Shown here: positions 54,957 to 63,148 of the stretch, piece by piece
Layout of the letters: each line of letters opens with the position of its first letter
Position numbering within the stretch: the stretch's first letter is position 1
Origin: CBFGRV01 sp965651265
Lineage (GTDB): Bacteria > Bacteroidota > Rhodothermia > Rhodothermales > VXPQ01
Reading direction: 5' to 3'
DNA: 64,000 nt
NCBI GenBank assembly: GCA_965651265.1
Contig: CBFGRV010000003.1
Location: 1-64,000, forward strand
Notes under the pieces: model-generated
Seen by the model: only the letters and a program-made list of their open reading frames with translations
The model's database searches: none
Told to the model about the DNA's origin: nothing
Program-made: the position numbers and the translations under genes

Positions 54957-57900
54957 GGGTGGATCGGTACGTGATCGATGGTGGAGAATCGGTCTCGCGT
55001 GGCCGGCGTTCGGGCCGTGCAACTACTTCGGAGATGATGCCAAGATCGGCGGCCGCTTCGATGATCGCGCGGGCGATCGGAGCGGCAACGACACTGCCCG
55101 AGCCGCCCTCCTCGACGAGCACGCCGACGGCGATCTTTCGACGTGAGCCGCCCGAAACAGATCCCCGACTCCCCGGGGGAGCCGCTCCTGCGTGCGCCGG
55201 ATCCAGGTCGTACGGCGCGAACGCCGCAAACCAGGCATGATTGTTCTTGCCGTCTTCCTCGGCCGTCCCTGTCTTCCCGGCGATGGGCACGCGTGCATCT
55301 CGAAGCGATCTGGCCGTCCCGTGCGGATCGGTGACGACGCCGCGCATCGCCGAAGCGAGTAGGTGCAGCTGCTCCGGACGAAGATCAAACGTCAGCTCCG
55401 CGGCTTGATGGGCAGCCGTCACGCGCGCATCGCGGCCTGCAAAAGAGGCAGCGACGGAATGCGGCGCGCGCACCCATCGGGGCCGCACCACCCGCCCTCC
55501 GTTCGCCACCGTGGCGGCCACACGCGCGACCTGCAGCGGACCGCCCACGATGGGCCCCTGACCAAAGCCGACCTGGCGGAGGTTGTCCGGCGCGTTGAGC
55601 AGCACGAGTTTCGCTCGCCGGTCTAGCCCGGGTGGACCCAGCCGAAATCCAAACGACTCGAGCGCATCGAGCAGCCTCTCCGCACCGACCACGTCATGCG
55701 CCAGGGCGGCGAAGTACACATTCGACGAGGAGACGATGGCCCGCCGTAGCCCCACGGTACCCGTCGGCTCGCCGCGCCGCGCATAACGATCCGACGCGCG
55801 CACGAGGTGCGTCCAACCACCGCTCGATGGCGCCGCCGACAGCGCTGCCATGGCCGTGACCAGCTTGAAGGTCGATCCCGGCGGCTTCGCGCCCTGCCCG
55901 AAGCCTCGGTCGAACGCGAATGGATCGCCGTGAAGCGTGGAGGGATCATCGAGGTTTGGCGGAGGATGCGTGACCGACGCCAGCACCTCGCCCGTCGATG
56001 CATCGATCACGACAGCGGACGAGATCAGACCGGCGGCCGTCTTCTCTGCAAGGATTTCGCTCACGGCCTGCTGCAAGTGGATGTCGATGGTCAGCTGAAG
56101 GTCGCGATTCCGTGCCAGCATCGACCGGGCGGCGCGCGAACGCCGGCGACTGCCGATCAGCGGAAGTAAGTCGTGATAGTCGTATCGGATCACCTCCTTG
56201 CCATCCACCGGTACAGGCTGAGGGCGGTTGTCGTAGCCGCGCAGATAGGACAGGAAACGATGCTCCGCGAAAAGGCTGTTGTCGGCGCCCCACTTGACGC
56301 GCCGATTGACGTCGCCGAGAAGGTAGAAGGTCGATGGGGCAAATGGATAAATCCGGCCGCGCGGATCTTCGGCGTCGATGGCGGCGCGCACGGAATCCGG
56401 AAGCACCTCCGAACGACCGCTGTCAATGGCGAGAATGATGCCGTTGCGGTCGCGGATCGTTCCGCGGCCCAGCACCTCCCTCGCTGCAAAAATCCGGGGG
56501 TTGTAGGCAAAGGCACGCTCACCGGATGCCCGTGGCACGAGCGTCGGCCTCACCGCCAGGTCATCCGCCCGGATCAGCTGGATATCCGCCGCGCGCCATC
56601 CGACCGCCGCTAGCAGCACGAAAGCCGCGGCAGACGCCACCCGCATCGGCATCCCGAACTTCTCATCCACGGATGCATCCGCCGACTCCGTGCGTGCGGA
56701 GACCGCCGCAATCAGGCCGAGAAGCGCGAAGTTGACGATCATCGACGATTTCCCGTAGCTGAGGAACGGCGTCACGATTCCGGAGAGGGGAGCCAGGCCC
56801 GTCGTGCCTCCCGCGATCAGGAACAGTTGGAAGAGCAGCATCAGCCCCGCGCCGCCCGCCAGGAAGACGCCCAGAACCGCCGGCGAGCGCCGCGCGATCA
56901 GAAAGATGCGCACGAAAAGCGCCGTGTAGAGGATCAGGATGGCCAGGAGTCCGGCAAGTCCCAGCTCCTCGCCGAGCGCCGGGAGCACCATGTCCGTGTG
57001 CGCCGCCGGAACCGCCGATGTGCTGCCCATCCCGAGCCCTGTCCCGAGCGGCCCGCCCGATGCCATCGCCCAGTAGGCGTGCGCCAGGTGCTCACCACCG
57101 GTGACGTGGTTGCTCCAGGGCGATAGCAGCATGCTCATCCGGTCCGCCACGATCGGCACCGCGCCCGTCGCGTAGATGACCCAGAACCCGCCCAGCATCG
57201 CGGCGAAACCGGCCGCAGAAGCCCACCATCGCCCACGAGCCGTCGCATAGAGCACGAGAAATGTACTGCCGAGGACGAGCGCCGGCCCCATGTCGCGCAG
57301 CACGAAGCACGAGGCCAGGGTCAGCGCCACGCCGGCGGTCACGGGCCACACGTCGCGCAACCGCGGTACATCCACCCGTCTCAGCCAGCGCGGGAGTGCC
57401 CGGCGCTCGCGCAGCTCGCGCAGGAATCGCCAGTTCCGGGCGAAATAGCCTGCCATGAAGAGCATCAGGCAGAGCTTCACGATCTCCATCGGCTGGATGC
57501 GGCCAAGGCCCGGCAGCTCGAGGTTGACGCGCGCACCGCTTCCGATGGGCCCCGACCCGATGGCGTACATCACGAAGACCGTCGCAAGGGCTCCCACGAG
57601 CCAGACGCCGTGCTGCCGGCGCCAGAATTTGCTTCGGATGTCGACGAGGCTTGCCGCCAGAAAGGCTCCCCACCCCGCTGCCGTCCCGATCGCGAAGGGC
57701 CACCCGAGAGCCACGCCGCCGATGCTCATCATCAGGAGCATCCCGAGACCCGTCATCAGGTGTAGAAGCGGCAGGAGGATCGGATCGGCCGCGTGACGGC
57801 GCGCCATCCAGACGCCGTGCACGATATAGGGCGGCGCCAGAAAGGCCGCCACCATCCACCAGATGCTCCTCCATCCCGCTCCGGATTCCGATCCGCTCGA

Positions 57901-58032
57901 CGCGCCAGGCTCCGCGCCCATTGCCCCGGCAACGAGCGCCACGCCCACCATCACAACGACAGTCGACGCGGCGAGGAGCCGGCGCTCCTTGAAGCGGCGA
58001 CTCAGAATGGCTTGCTCGATAGGTGCAATCAT
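54919..58032 (-). CDS. Single-chain SEDS (FtsW/RodA) glycosyltransferase - class B penicillin-binding protein fusion
   Basis: 1037 residues. Residues ~1-465 are a multi-pass SEDS peptidoglycan polymerase, ending with GGPLGTGLGMGS and HTDMVLPALGEELGL (HTD Asp equivalent to the essential RodA Asp), LSGIVTPFLSYGKSSMIVNF. A helix near 475-492 leads into a class B PBP. Its transpeptidase domain has GSTFKLV (nucleophile Ser ~719), SSN (~766) and AGKTGTAEE (~919), so all three catalytic motifs are intact. It could polymerise and cross-link peptidoglycan as one polypeptide, whereas FtsW/FtsI and RodA/PBP2 are normally separate. Located 15 bp after a small membrane peptide and downstream of an FHA gene. 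Confidence 0.88.
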   Translation of the reverse strand: MIAPIEQAILSRRFKERRLLAASTVVVMVGVALVAGAMGAEPGASSGSESGAGWRSIWWMVAAFLAPPYIVHGVWMARRHAADPILLPLLHLMTGLGMLLMMSIGGVALGWPFAIGTAAGWGAFLAASLVDIRSKFWRRQHGVWLVGALATVFVMYAIGSGPIGSGARVNLELPGLGRIQPMEIVKLCLMLFMAGYFARNWRFLRELRERRALPRWLRRVDVPRLRDVWPVTAGVALTLASCFVLRDMGPALVLGSTFLVLYATARGRWWASAAGFAAMLGGFWVIYATGAVPIVADRMSMLLSPWSNHVTGGEHLAHAYWAMASGGPLGTGLGMGSTSAVPAAHTDMVLPALGEELGLAGLLAILILYTALFVRIFLIARRSPAVLGVFLAGGAGLMLLFQLFLIAGGTTGLAPLSGIVTPFLSYGKSSMIVNFALLGLIAAVSARTESADASVDEKFGMPMRVASAAAFVLLAAVGWRAADIQLIRADDLAVRPTLVPRASGERAFAYNPRIFAAREVLGRGTIRDRNGIILAIDSGRSEVLPDSVRAAIDAEDPRGRIYPFAPSTFYLLGDVNRRVKWGADNSLFAEHRFLSYLRGYDNRPQPVPVDGKEVIRYDYHDLLPLIGSRRRSRAARSMLARNRDLQLTIDIHLQQAVSEILAEKTAAGLISSAVVIDASTGEVLASVTHPPPNLDDPSTLHGDPFAFDRGFGQGAKPPGSTFKLVTAMAALSAAPSSGGWTHLVRASDRYARRGEPTGTVGLRRAIVSSSNVYFAALAHDVVGAERLLDALESFGFRLGPPGLDRRAKLVLLNAPDNLRQVGFGQGPIVGGPLQVARVAATVANGGRVVRPRWVRAPHSVAASFAGRDARVTAAHQAAELTFDLRPEQLHLLASAMRGVVTDPHGTARSLRDARVPIAGKTGTAEEDGKNNHAWFAAFAPYDLDPAHAGAAPPGSRGSVSGGSRRKIAVGVLVEEGGSGSVVAAPIARAIIEAAADLGIISEVVARPERRPRETDSPPSITYRSTLGRTALISSAHR

Positions 58033-58047
58033 GGCACTGGGCCGCCG

Positions 58048-58158
58048 CTACGAAGGGCGCCCGGAAACCGAATCGTGGAGAAACCGAAGGGCCAGGCCTG
58101 CGAGCAGGATCAGAAAGACGTAATGCCCGGCGTCGTATAGAAAAGTCGTCCAGCTCAT
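58048..58158 (-). CDS. 36-residue membrane peptide
   Basis: ATG 58158 to TAG 58048-58050. The peptide has one membrane helix (YVFLILLAGLALRFL) with a short polar start and end. It fills the gap between the FHA gene stop (58164) and the SEDS-PBP start (58032) with only 5 and 15 bp on either side, as expected for a real gene in a tight operon. It resembles the N-terminal anchor of actinobacterial FhaB without the FHA domain. Possibly a small subunit of the polymerase complex. The family assignment is inference. Confidence 0.55.
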   Translation of the reverse strand: MSWTTFLYDAGHYVFLILLAGLALRFLHDSVSGRPS

Positions 58159-58163
58159 CTGCG

Positions 58164-59264
58164 TCAGTGGGGCTCGTCGGTGCCCTGTTCCGGCTCGAGA
58201 GCCTCGAACTGGATGATGACGGCATCGGCCAGATTGATTTCGGCGCGGGAAGGGAGCCCGTGCCACTCTCCCGACGGCTCGAGCAGCTTGCCGTTCACGC
58301 GCGTACCGAAGCGGCCGAGGTTCTTGATCTGGAACGAGGCGCCGTCGCGGCGAATCACGACGTGCTCGCGCGAAACGTCCGCCTGGGTTCTTAGGGGGAT
58401 ATCGAGCTCGATGCCCGACGGCTCGTCGTGGCGGCCGATCACGACGCGCCGCTTCTCGAAATAGAAGGTGTGGCGCCCCTCGCGATCTTCGTACTCGAGA
58501 CGTGCGACCGCGCCGGCGGGAGCGCTCTCCCTGTCTGCATCTTTCCGCTTGCGCACACCTTTCCGCTCTCGGGAAGGATGGACGTCCTGCTGATGGGCGT
58601 CGTCTTCTTCTCGCGGGCTAATGACCGGCGTGGTGATGCTCGTCGAACCCGCGGCAGACGATGCGCCCGGATCTCCGGCACCGTCTCCGAAGGAGGCCGT
58701 GCCGTCTCGAACGGCACCCGTGCCGCGGTCCTGTTCGCCTACCCGTCCGAGCCCGCCGGGTGGCGTGATCAGAATGGTCTCGAACCCCCCGTCCGGCTTG
58801 CGCGTCGTGCGACGCCGGAGATACAGCCCGGTATCCCCGCGCATCACCGGCGAGATCCTTCCGCCGAAGTCCGTTTCGACGGCCAGATAGTCGATCCGCG
58901 CCGAGGGTTCCGCCGCCACGAGCACATCGATGGCCCACTCTTCGCCCGAGCGCTCGATACGCTGCGCGCCGGGCACGAGCCGCCGCAGCCGGTGGTCGGG
59001 ATAGAAAAGACGAAGCAGCGGCCGGAACAGCCGCCCGAAGATCCCTCCGGCCGGCGGATTGAGCCTCTCGAGTTCCCCATCCAGCCGCTGCCTCGCCTGC
59101 GTTTTGATGCGCGATAAAATGGGCTCCAACTCCCGATAGGCATCGGGGTGGATCAGCACGTCGTAGACCGTCGGCACGAGCACGATGTCCGTGTCGAGCG
59201 GCTCGTGCGCATCGTGCATGGCCTGAACGATGCTCTCGACGATATCGCGTGCGGTGGGACGCAT
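58164..59264 (-). CDS. DUF3662-FHA protein (FhaA-like)
   Basis: 366 residues. Residues ~5-135 resemble DUF3662 (DIVESIVQAMHDAHEPLDTDIVLVPTVYDVLIHP split in two; IKTQARQRLDGELERLN). A low-complexity, charged linker (~170-255) with many Asp, Glu, Arg and Ser follows. The C-terminal FHA domain has VIGRHDE, VSREHVVIRRDG, LGRFGTRVNGK and LADAVIIQFE. In Actinobacteria, FhaA binds phosphorylated MviN and controls peptidoglycan precursor transport; a like role here is inferred from its place before the SEDS-PBP gene. Cytoplasmic. Confidence 0.85.
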   Translation of the reverse strand: MRPTARDIVESIVQAMHDAHEPLDTDIVLVPTVYDVLIHPDAYRELEPILSRIKTQARQRLDGELERLNPPAGGIFGRLFRPLLRLFYPDHRLRRLVPGAQRIERSGEEWAIDVLVAAEPSARIDYLAVETDFGGRISPVMRGDTGLYLRRRTTRKPDGGFETILITPPGGLGRVGEQDRGTGAVRDGTASFGDGAGDPGASSAAGSTSITTPVISPREEDDAHQQDVHPSRERKGVRKRKDADRESAPAGAVARLEYEDREGRHTFYFEKRRVVIGRHDEPSGIELDIPLRTQADVSREHVVIRRDGASFQIKNLGRFGTRVNGKLLEPSGEWHGLPSRAEINLADAVIIQFEALEPEQGTDEPH

Positions 59265-59315
59265 TTGGGAAAGGCTGCTGGTCGCTTGTTACTGGTGGTG
59301 TGAACCGGGAACGAA

Positions 59316-61274
59316 TCAGGGCACGAAGACGGCCAGGCGCTGGCCGACCCGAATGACGTCGGTACGAAGCGCATTCCACTTCCGCAGCTCAGCCGCCGTG
59401 GCGCCGTACCGTCGCGCAATCGACGTCAGCGTGTCCCCCCGCTTCACCCGATAAGAAATCCAGCGCTGCCGCTCGCCGCCGGAGGGCCGGCTCTCGCCCG
59501 GGTAGATCGTGAGGGCCTGTCCGGCATAGATCCGGCTGGATGAGAGGCTGTTCCACCGCTTCAGATCCGCAACCGTCACGCCGTACTCTCGGGCGATGTT
59601 CGTCAGATTGTCGCCCCGGCGCACCGTGTAGCGAACGCGAAGGGCGGCGCCCGACGACTCGCTGGAGCTCGACCTCACCACACGTTCGGTCGAATCCATA
59701 TCATCCCCCGAACTGGGGCCTGCTGTCGTCGTGAGTGAAGCCAGACGTACGGGCGTGGCGCCGCGGGTACTCGGCTCCACGGGCACAGCCAGCTTCTGGC
59801 CCGGATGAATCAGCGATCCTCGGATCGAATTGTATGCGCGCAGATCCGCGACCGTCGTGCCATACCTACTAGCGATCTTCGACAGCGACTCACCGCGACG
59901 AACGGTGTGCTCCACGATGCTCCGGCGCTTTTCCGCGGGTAACTCTGCATAGGCAAGCTGGAACAGGTCGGCTCTACCGGCGGGCACCCGAAGCCGGTAC
60001 CCCGAGGGCGGCAGGATCTGTCGCGTCAGCTCCGGATTGAGCTCGCGAAGCTCCTCCACACTCGCCCCGGCGAGCTCGGCCGCTACCTGAACATCCATCG
60101 GCCCCTCCACCTCGACCACGTCGAATTCGTACGCGGGTCCAGGCTCCACCCTGGAGAGGCCGAAGGATGCAGGATCGGTCGCCACCATGCGGGCGGCAAT
60201 GTACATGGGGACATAATTGCGCGTCTCGCGCGGAAGCTCATCGTAGATGTCCCAGAAGGAAGCCTTGCGGCCGTGCCGCGCCTGGAAGCGATCCGCGGCG
60301 CGTCGCACGCGCGTGGGGCCACAATTGTAGGCCGCAAGCGCGAGATGCCAGTCGCCGAACATGTCGTACAGGTCGCGAAGATGGCGGGCGGCGGCGCGGG
60401 TCGACTTGATCGGATCGGAGCGCTCATCCACCCAGTGCGTGATCTCGAGCCCGTAGGCCCTCCCCGTCGCGGGCATAAACTGCCACATCCCACCGGCGCC
60501 CACCCTGCTCCGGGCTTTCGGATTGAGACCGCTCTCGATCATCGCCAGATACTTGAGCTCATCCGGCAGCCCCTCTTCCCGGAAAATGGTCTCGATCATG
60601 GGAAAGTAGGTGCCGCTTCTGCGCATCCACGGGTAGATGTGTCGATCCGGGCTCTTCTGGAGGTAGCGCACGCTCTGTTCGACAAGCCGATTGGTCGTCA
60701 TGGGGATGGTGCCACCAAGCCGCACCACCTCGGGCAGCGCGATGTCTTCCTCGAGCGGACGGTCGACCTCGTTGAGGGCCGCGAACATCTCGTCGCGCAG
60801 GCGGAAGATCTCTCCGTATTCGACCGACGTCGTGTCGATGGTGCCGTAGTGCGATTCGTAGGCGGTGATGACGGATCGGTAGAGCTCTCGGATCTCGGGA
60901 TCGTCGGATGCGGCGAGACCGCCGTTGGGCGAGCCCATGAGGATGCGGGCATGATCCATGGCTTCATCGAGCGCGCTTTCGATGCCCGCTCGATCGCCGC
61001 GGGCTTCGGCGCGCAGCATCTCCGCCAGGGCCGCGTAGGCTGCCGCTTTATGCTCGATCACCGCGGCATCATTAAGCCGGACCGCTGCCCTCACATTACG
61101 AGACTCCGAATCCGACACTCCGGTCGCGGCTGCATCATTCCCTCGCTCGCTCGGCATGGCCCGGCCGGAGCCGCTCCATCCTCCGGTACCGTTTTGCGCT
61201 CCTTTGGACGAGCCGCATGCGGAGACGAGGATGGAAACGAACAGGCAGAACGATAGGGTGGAAGCAATCCGCAT
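59316..61274 (-). CDS. MltD-like lytic transglycosylase lipoprotein with three LysM domains
   Basis: About 652 residues from ATG 61274. The lipobox is FVSILVSAC. A helical N-terminal region precedes an SLT catalytic domain (~245-395): the catalytic Glu in YLAMIESGLNPKARSRVGAGGMWQF-type sequence split by motif, and DWHLALAAYNCGPTRVRRA. LysM repeats are at ~475-520, ~560-605 and ~625-672 (HTVRRGESLSKIASRYGT; YTVRRGDNLTNIAREYGV; YRVKRGDTLTSIARRYGA). It cleaves peptidoglycan glycan strands from the outer membrane side. Its place in the block links wall cutting with wall synthesis. Confidence 0.94.
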   Translation of the reverse strand: MRIASTLSFCLFVSILVSACGSSKGAQNGTGGWSGSGRAMPSERGNDAAATGVSDSESRNVRAAVRLNDAAVIEHKAAAYAALAEMLRAEARGDRAGIESALDEAMDHARILMGSPNGGLAASDDPEIRELYRSVITAYESHYGTIDTTSVEYGEIFRLRDEMFAALNEVDRPLEEDIALPEVVRLGGTIPMTTNRLVEQSVRYLQKSPDRHIYPWMRRSGTYFPMIETIFREEGLPDELKYLAMIESGLNPKARSRVGAGGMWQFMPATGRAYGLEITHWVDERSDPIKSTRAAARHLRDLYDMFGDWHLALAAYNCGPTRVRRAADRFQARHGRKASFWDIYDELPRETRNYVPMYIAARMVATDPASFGLSRVEPGPAYEFDVVEVEGPMDVQVAAELAGASVEELRELNPELTRQILPPSGYRLRVPAGRADLFQLAYAELPAEKRRSIVEHTVRRGESLSKIASRYGTTVADLRAYNSIRGSLIHPGQKLAVPVEPSTRGATPVRLASLTTTAGPSSGDDMDSTERVVRSSSSESSGAALRVRYTVRRGDNLTNIAREYGVTVADLKRWNSLSSSRIYAGQALTIYPGESRPSGGERQRWISYRVKRGDTLTSIARRYGATAAELRKWNALRTDVIRVGQRLAVFVP

Positions 61275-61424
61275 CGGTGGTTGCTGGATTCTGGTTGCTG
61301 GATGCTGATTTCCGAGCAAGACTACAAAGGCCAGACCCAATTCGTCCGCCAGAGGAGGCAGGCCTGCTCACAACGATTTTTGCGAACTAACCTGCGACGC
61401 AAACGAAAAAATTTTCGGGAGTGA

Positions 61425-63059
61425 TCAATACTTCACCCACATCTGCAGCGTCCTGTCCGTGACGTCGCAGAGCTCCTCCGGCTTCATCCCGCGGCTTTGC
61501 GCGATACGGCGCAGTTCCTCGGCGAGGTAGCGCTTCAGCGATCTCTCCAGGATGCGCGTGGGGATGCGCTCGCCGTTGGCCGCGAGGTGGTCGAGCGGCT
61601 CGCCGTTCGCGAAGGCCGCGGCGATCGTCCGCAGCGCATCCGAAGCGCCGCCCTCCGACGCCATCGGGCGCGCCAGGCCCCGATCCAGCGCGAAGCCGAC
61701 CGCATCTACATCCTCAAAGGACGGATCTACGGCGGCGGCTATCAGCTCGTAGGCCACGCGAAACAGATCCCGCAAATTGCCAGGCAGCGGATGATGGGAC
61801 AGGTGCTCGACCACCCGCTCGTGATCGCGCTGATTCAGTCGCAAGTCTCCGGGCGCGACGCGAGCCCGCGCCATCGACTGCCGAAAAACACTTCGCCACA
61901 GCCAGGGCAAATCCTCCCGCACCTCACGCAGCGCCGGCACCTCGAGAACCAGTACGCTGATACGATCCAGGAAATCCGGATCGAGCCGCTCGGAGAGCTC
62001 CGCCCAGGAAAGGTTCGTCGCCGTTACGAGCCGGAAATCGCTGCGCTCGGTCCGCTGCCCGCCAACGCGCGTAAAACGCTTCTCCTCGAGCGCGCGCAAA
62101 AGCATCCGCTGCAGGTCCCGCGAAATGTCCCCGATCTCGTCGAGAAAGAGCGTATCTCCATCGGCCGCGTGCATCAATCCCTCCGTATCCTTCTTCGCGT
62201 CCGTGAAGGCGCCCTTCAAGTAGCCGAACAGCTCGGCGCGCATGGTCTCCGGAGTATACTGGCTGCAGGGCACCGAGGGCCACGACTCATCCTGCTCGGG
62301 CTTGCGAAACGGCGAATTGCTGCGAATCCACGAGGCCAATGTCGTCTTCCCGGTGCCCCGCTCACCGAGAATCAGCACCGGCACGTTGAGCCGCGCGTAC
62401 CGCCTCGCGTCGGCGTAGAGCGTAGTCAGGCGCTCCGAGCGGAAATGCTTCGGGTCGAGGAGCATCATCTCCTCGGGCGCGGCGACCTCGTGCGGCCGGG
62501 CATGCTGAAAGGCCTTATAGAATGTCGGGATGTCGAGCGAGACGGGCACCACCGCCGGCCGACCGCTCCGATGGGCCCGACGAAGGCTCTTCACCATGGT
62601 GAACGGCGTTCGAATGAGCCCCATCTCCCCCATCAACACCCAGACCGTCTGCATAGGCGGCGTTCCCGGGCTGATGTGGACGAGTAGATGATCGTTGGGG
62701 TATCGCGCTCCGATCTCGTCGACCTGGTCATTCACGAACTCGAAGATGCCGCTGTAGTCGGTCGGATCCTCCCCCTGCCACGGCACCAGCTCCACCTCGA
62801 TTCTTCGCCTGGATGAGAGCCGCTCGATTTCCTTGCGCGTCGCATCCGCGGCGGCGAAGTCCTCGTGCGGACGCGGCCCACCATTCGGCTTCCGGTAAAA
62901 CAGCACGGCCCTCGCCACCTTGCCGCGATAAGGCGACTCCGGATCGAAGAGCAGCGTCAGCGTGGGCCCTGGCGACTCGCGATCCAGTGTACCGTCGCGT
63001 CCGGTGGCGTACGGGTCGGTCCGAAGATCGGCCCAGGAAAGCAGTACGAAATCTTCCAT
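61425..63059 (-). CDS. CARF-like / AAA+ activator (RtcR-type), altered GAFTGA loop
   Basis: 544 residues. The N-terminal ~190 residues look like the CARF (CRISPR-associated Rossmann fold) domain of RtcR: ARAVLFYRKPNGG, FVNDQVDEIGARYPNDHLLVHISPGTPPMQTVWVLMGEMGL by segments. A sigma-54-type AAA+ domain follows (~215-455): Walker A GERGTGKTT (~236), loop 1 GAFTDA (~281, consensus GAFTGA), Walker B LFLDEIGD and an R-finger region with SDFRLVTATN. The C-terminal ~60 residues are helical and may be an HTH (ELCDVTDRTLQMWVKY). No rtcA/rtcB genes are adjacent. Ligand, perhaps a cyclic oligonucleotide or RNA end, is inferred. Confidence 0.82.
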   Translation of the reverse strand: MEDFVLLSWADLRTDPYATGRDGTLDRESPGPTLTLLFDPESPYRGKVARAVLFYRKPNGGPRPHEDFAAADATRKEIERLSSRRRIEVELVPWQGEDPTDYSGIFEFVNDQVDEIGARYPNDHLLVHISPGTPPMQTVWVLMGEMGLIRTPFTMVKSLRRAHRSGRPAVVPVSLDIPTFYKAFQHARPHEVAAPEEMMLLDPKHFRSERLTTLYADARRYARLNVPVLILGERGTGKTTLASWIRSNSPFRKPEQDESWPSVPCSQYTPETMRAELFGYLKGAFTDAKKDTEGLMHAADGDTLFLDEIGDISRDLQRMLLRALEEKRFTRVGGQRTERSDFRLVTATNLSWAELSERLDPDFLDRISVLVLEVPALREVREDLPWLWRSVFRQSMARARVAPGDLRLNQRDHERVVEHLSHHPLPGNLRDLFRVAYELIAAAVDPSFEDVDAVGFALDRGLARPMASEGGASDALRTIAAAFANGEPLDHLAANGERIPTRILERSLKRYLAEELRRIAQSRGMKPEELCDVTDRTLQMWVKY

Positions 63060-63148
63060 GAGGGATGGACGGATGAAACTAACGACTTCATGCGAGGCCG
63101 TTCGGTCGCCGGCAGGGCTCGAAACGGACTCCCCGCTCGCGACGTCGA

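Noticed and set aside
61425..63059. Reading the AAA+ gene as an ordinary sigma-54 response regulator (NtrC type)
   Set aside because: There is no receiver domain with a phosphoacceptor Asp; the N terminus instead resembles RtcR's CARF domain and the GAFTGA loop is changed.
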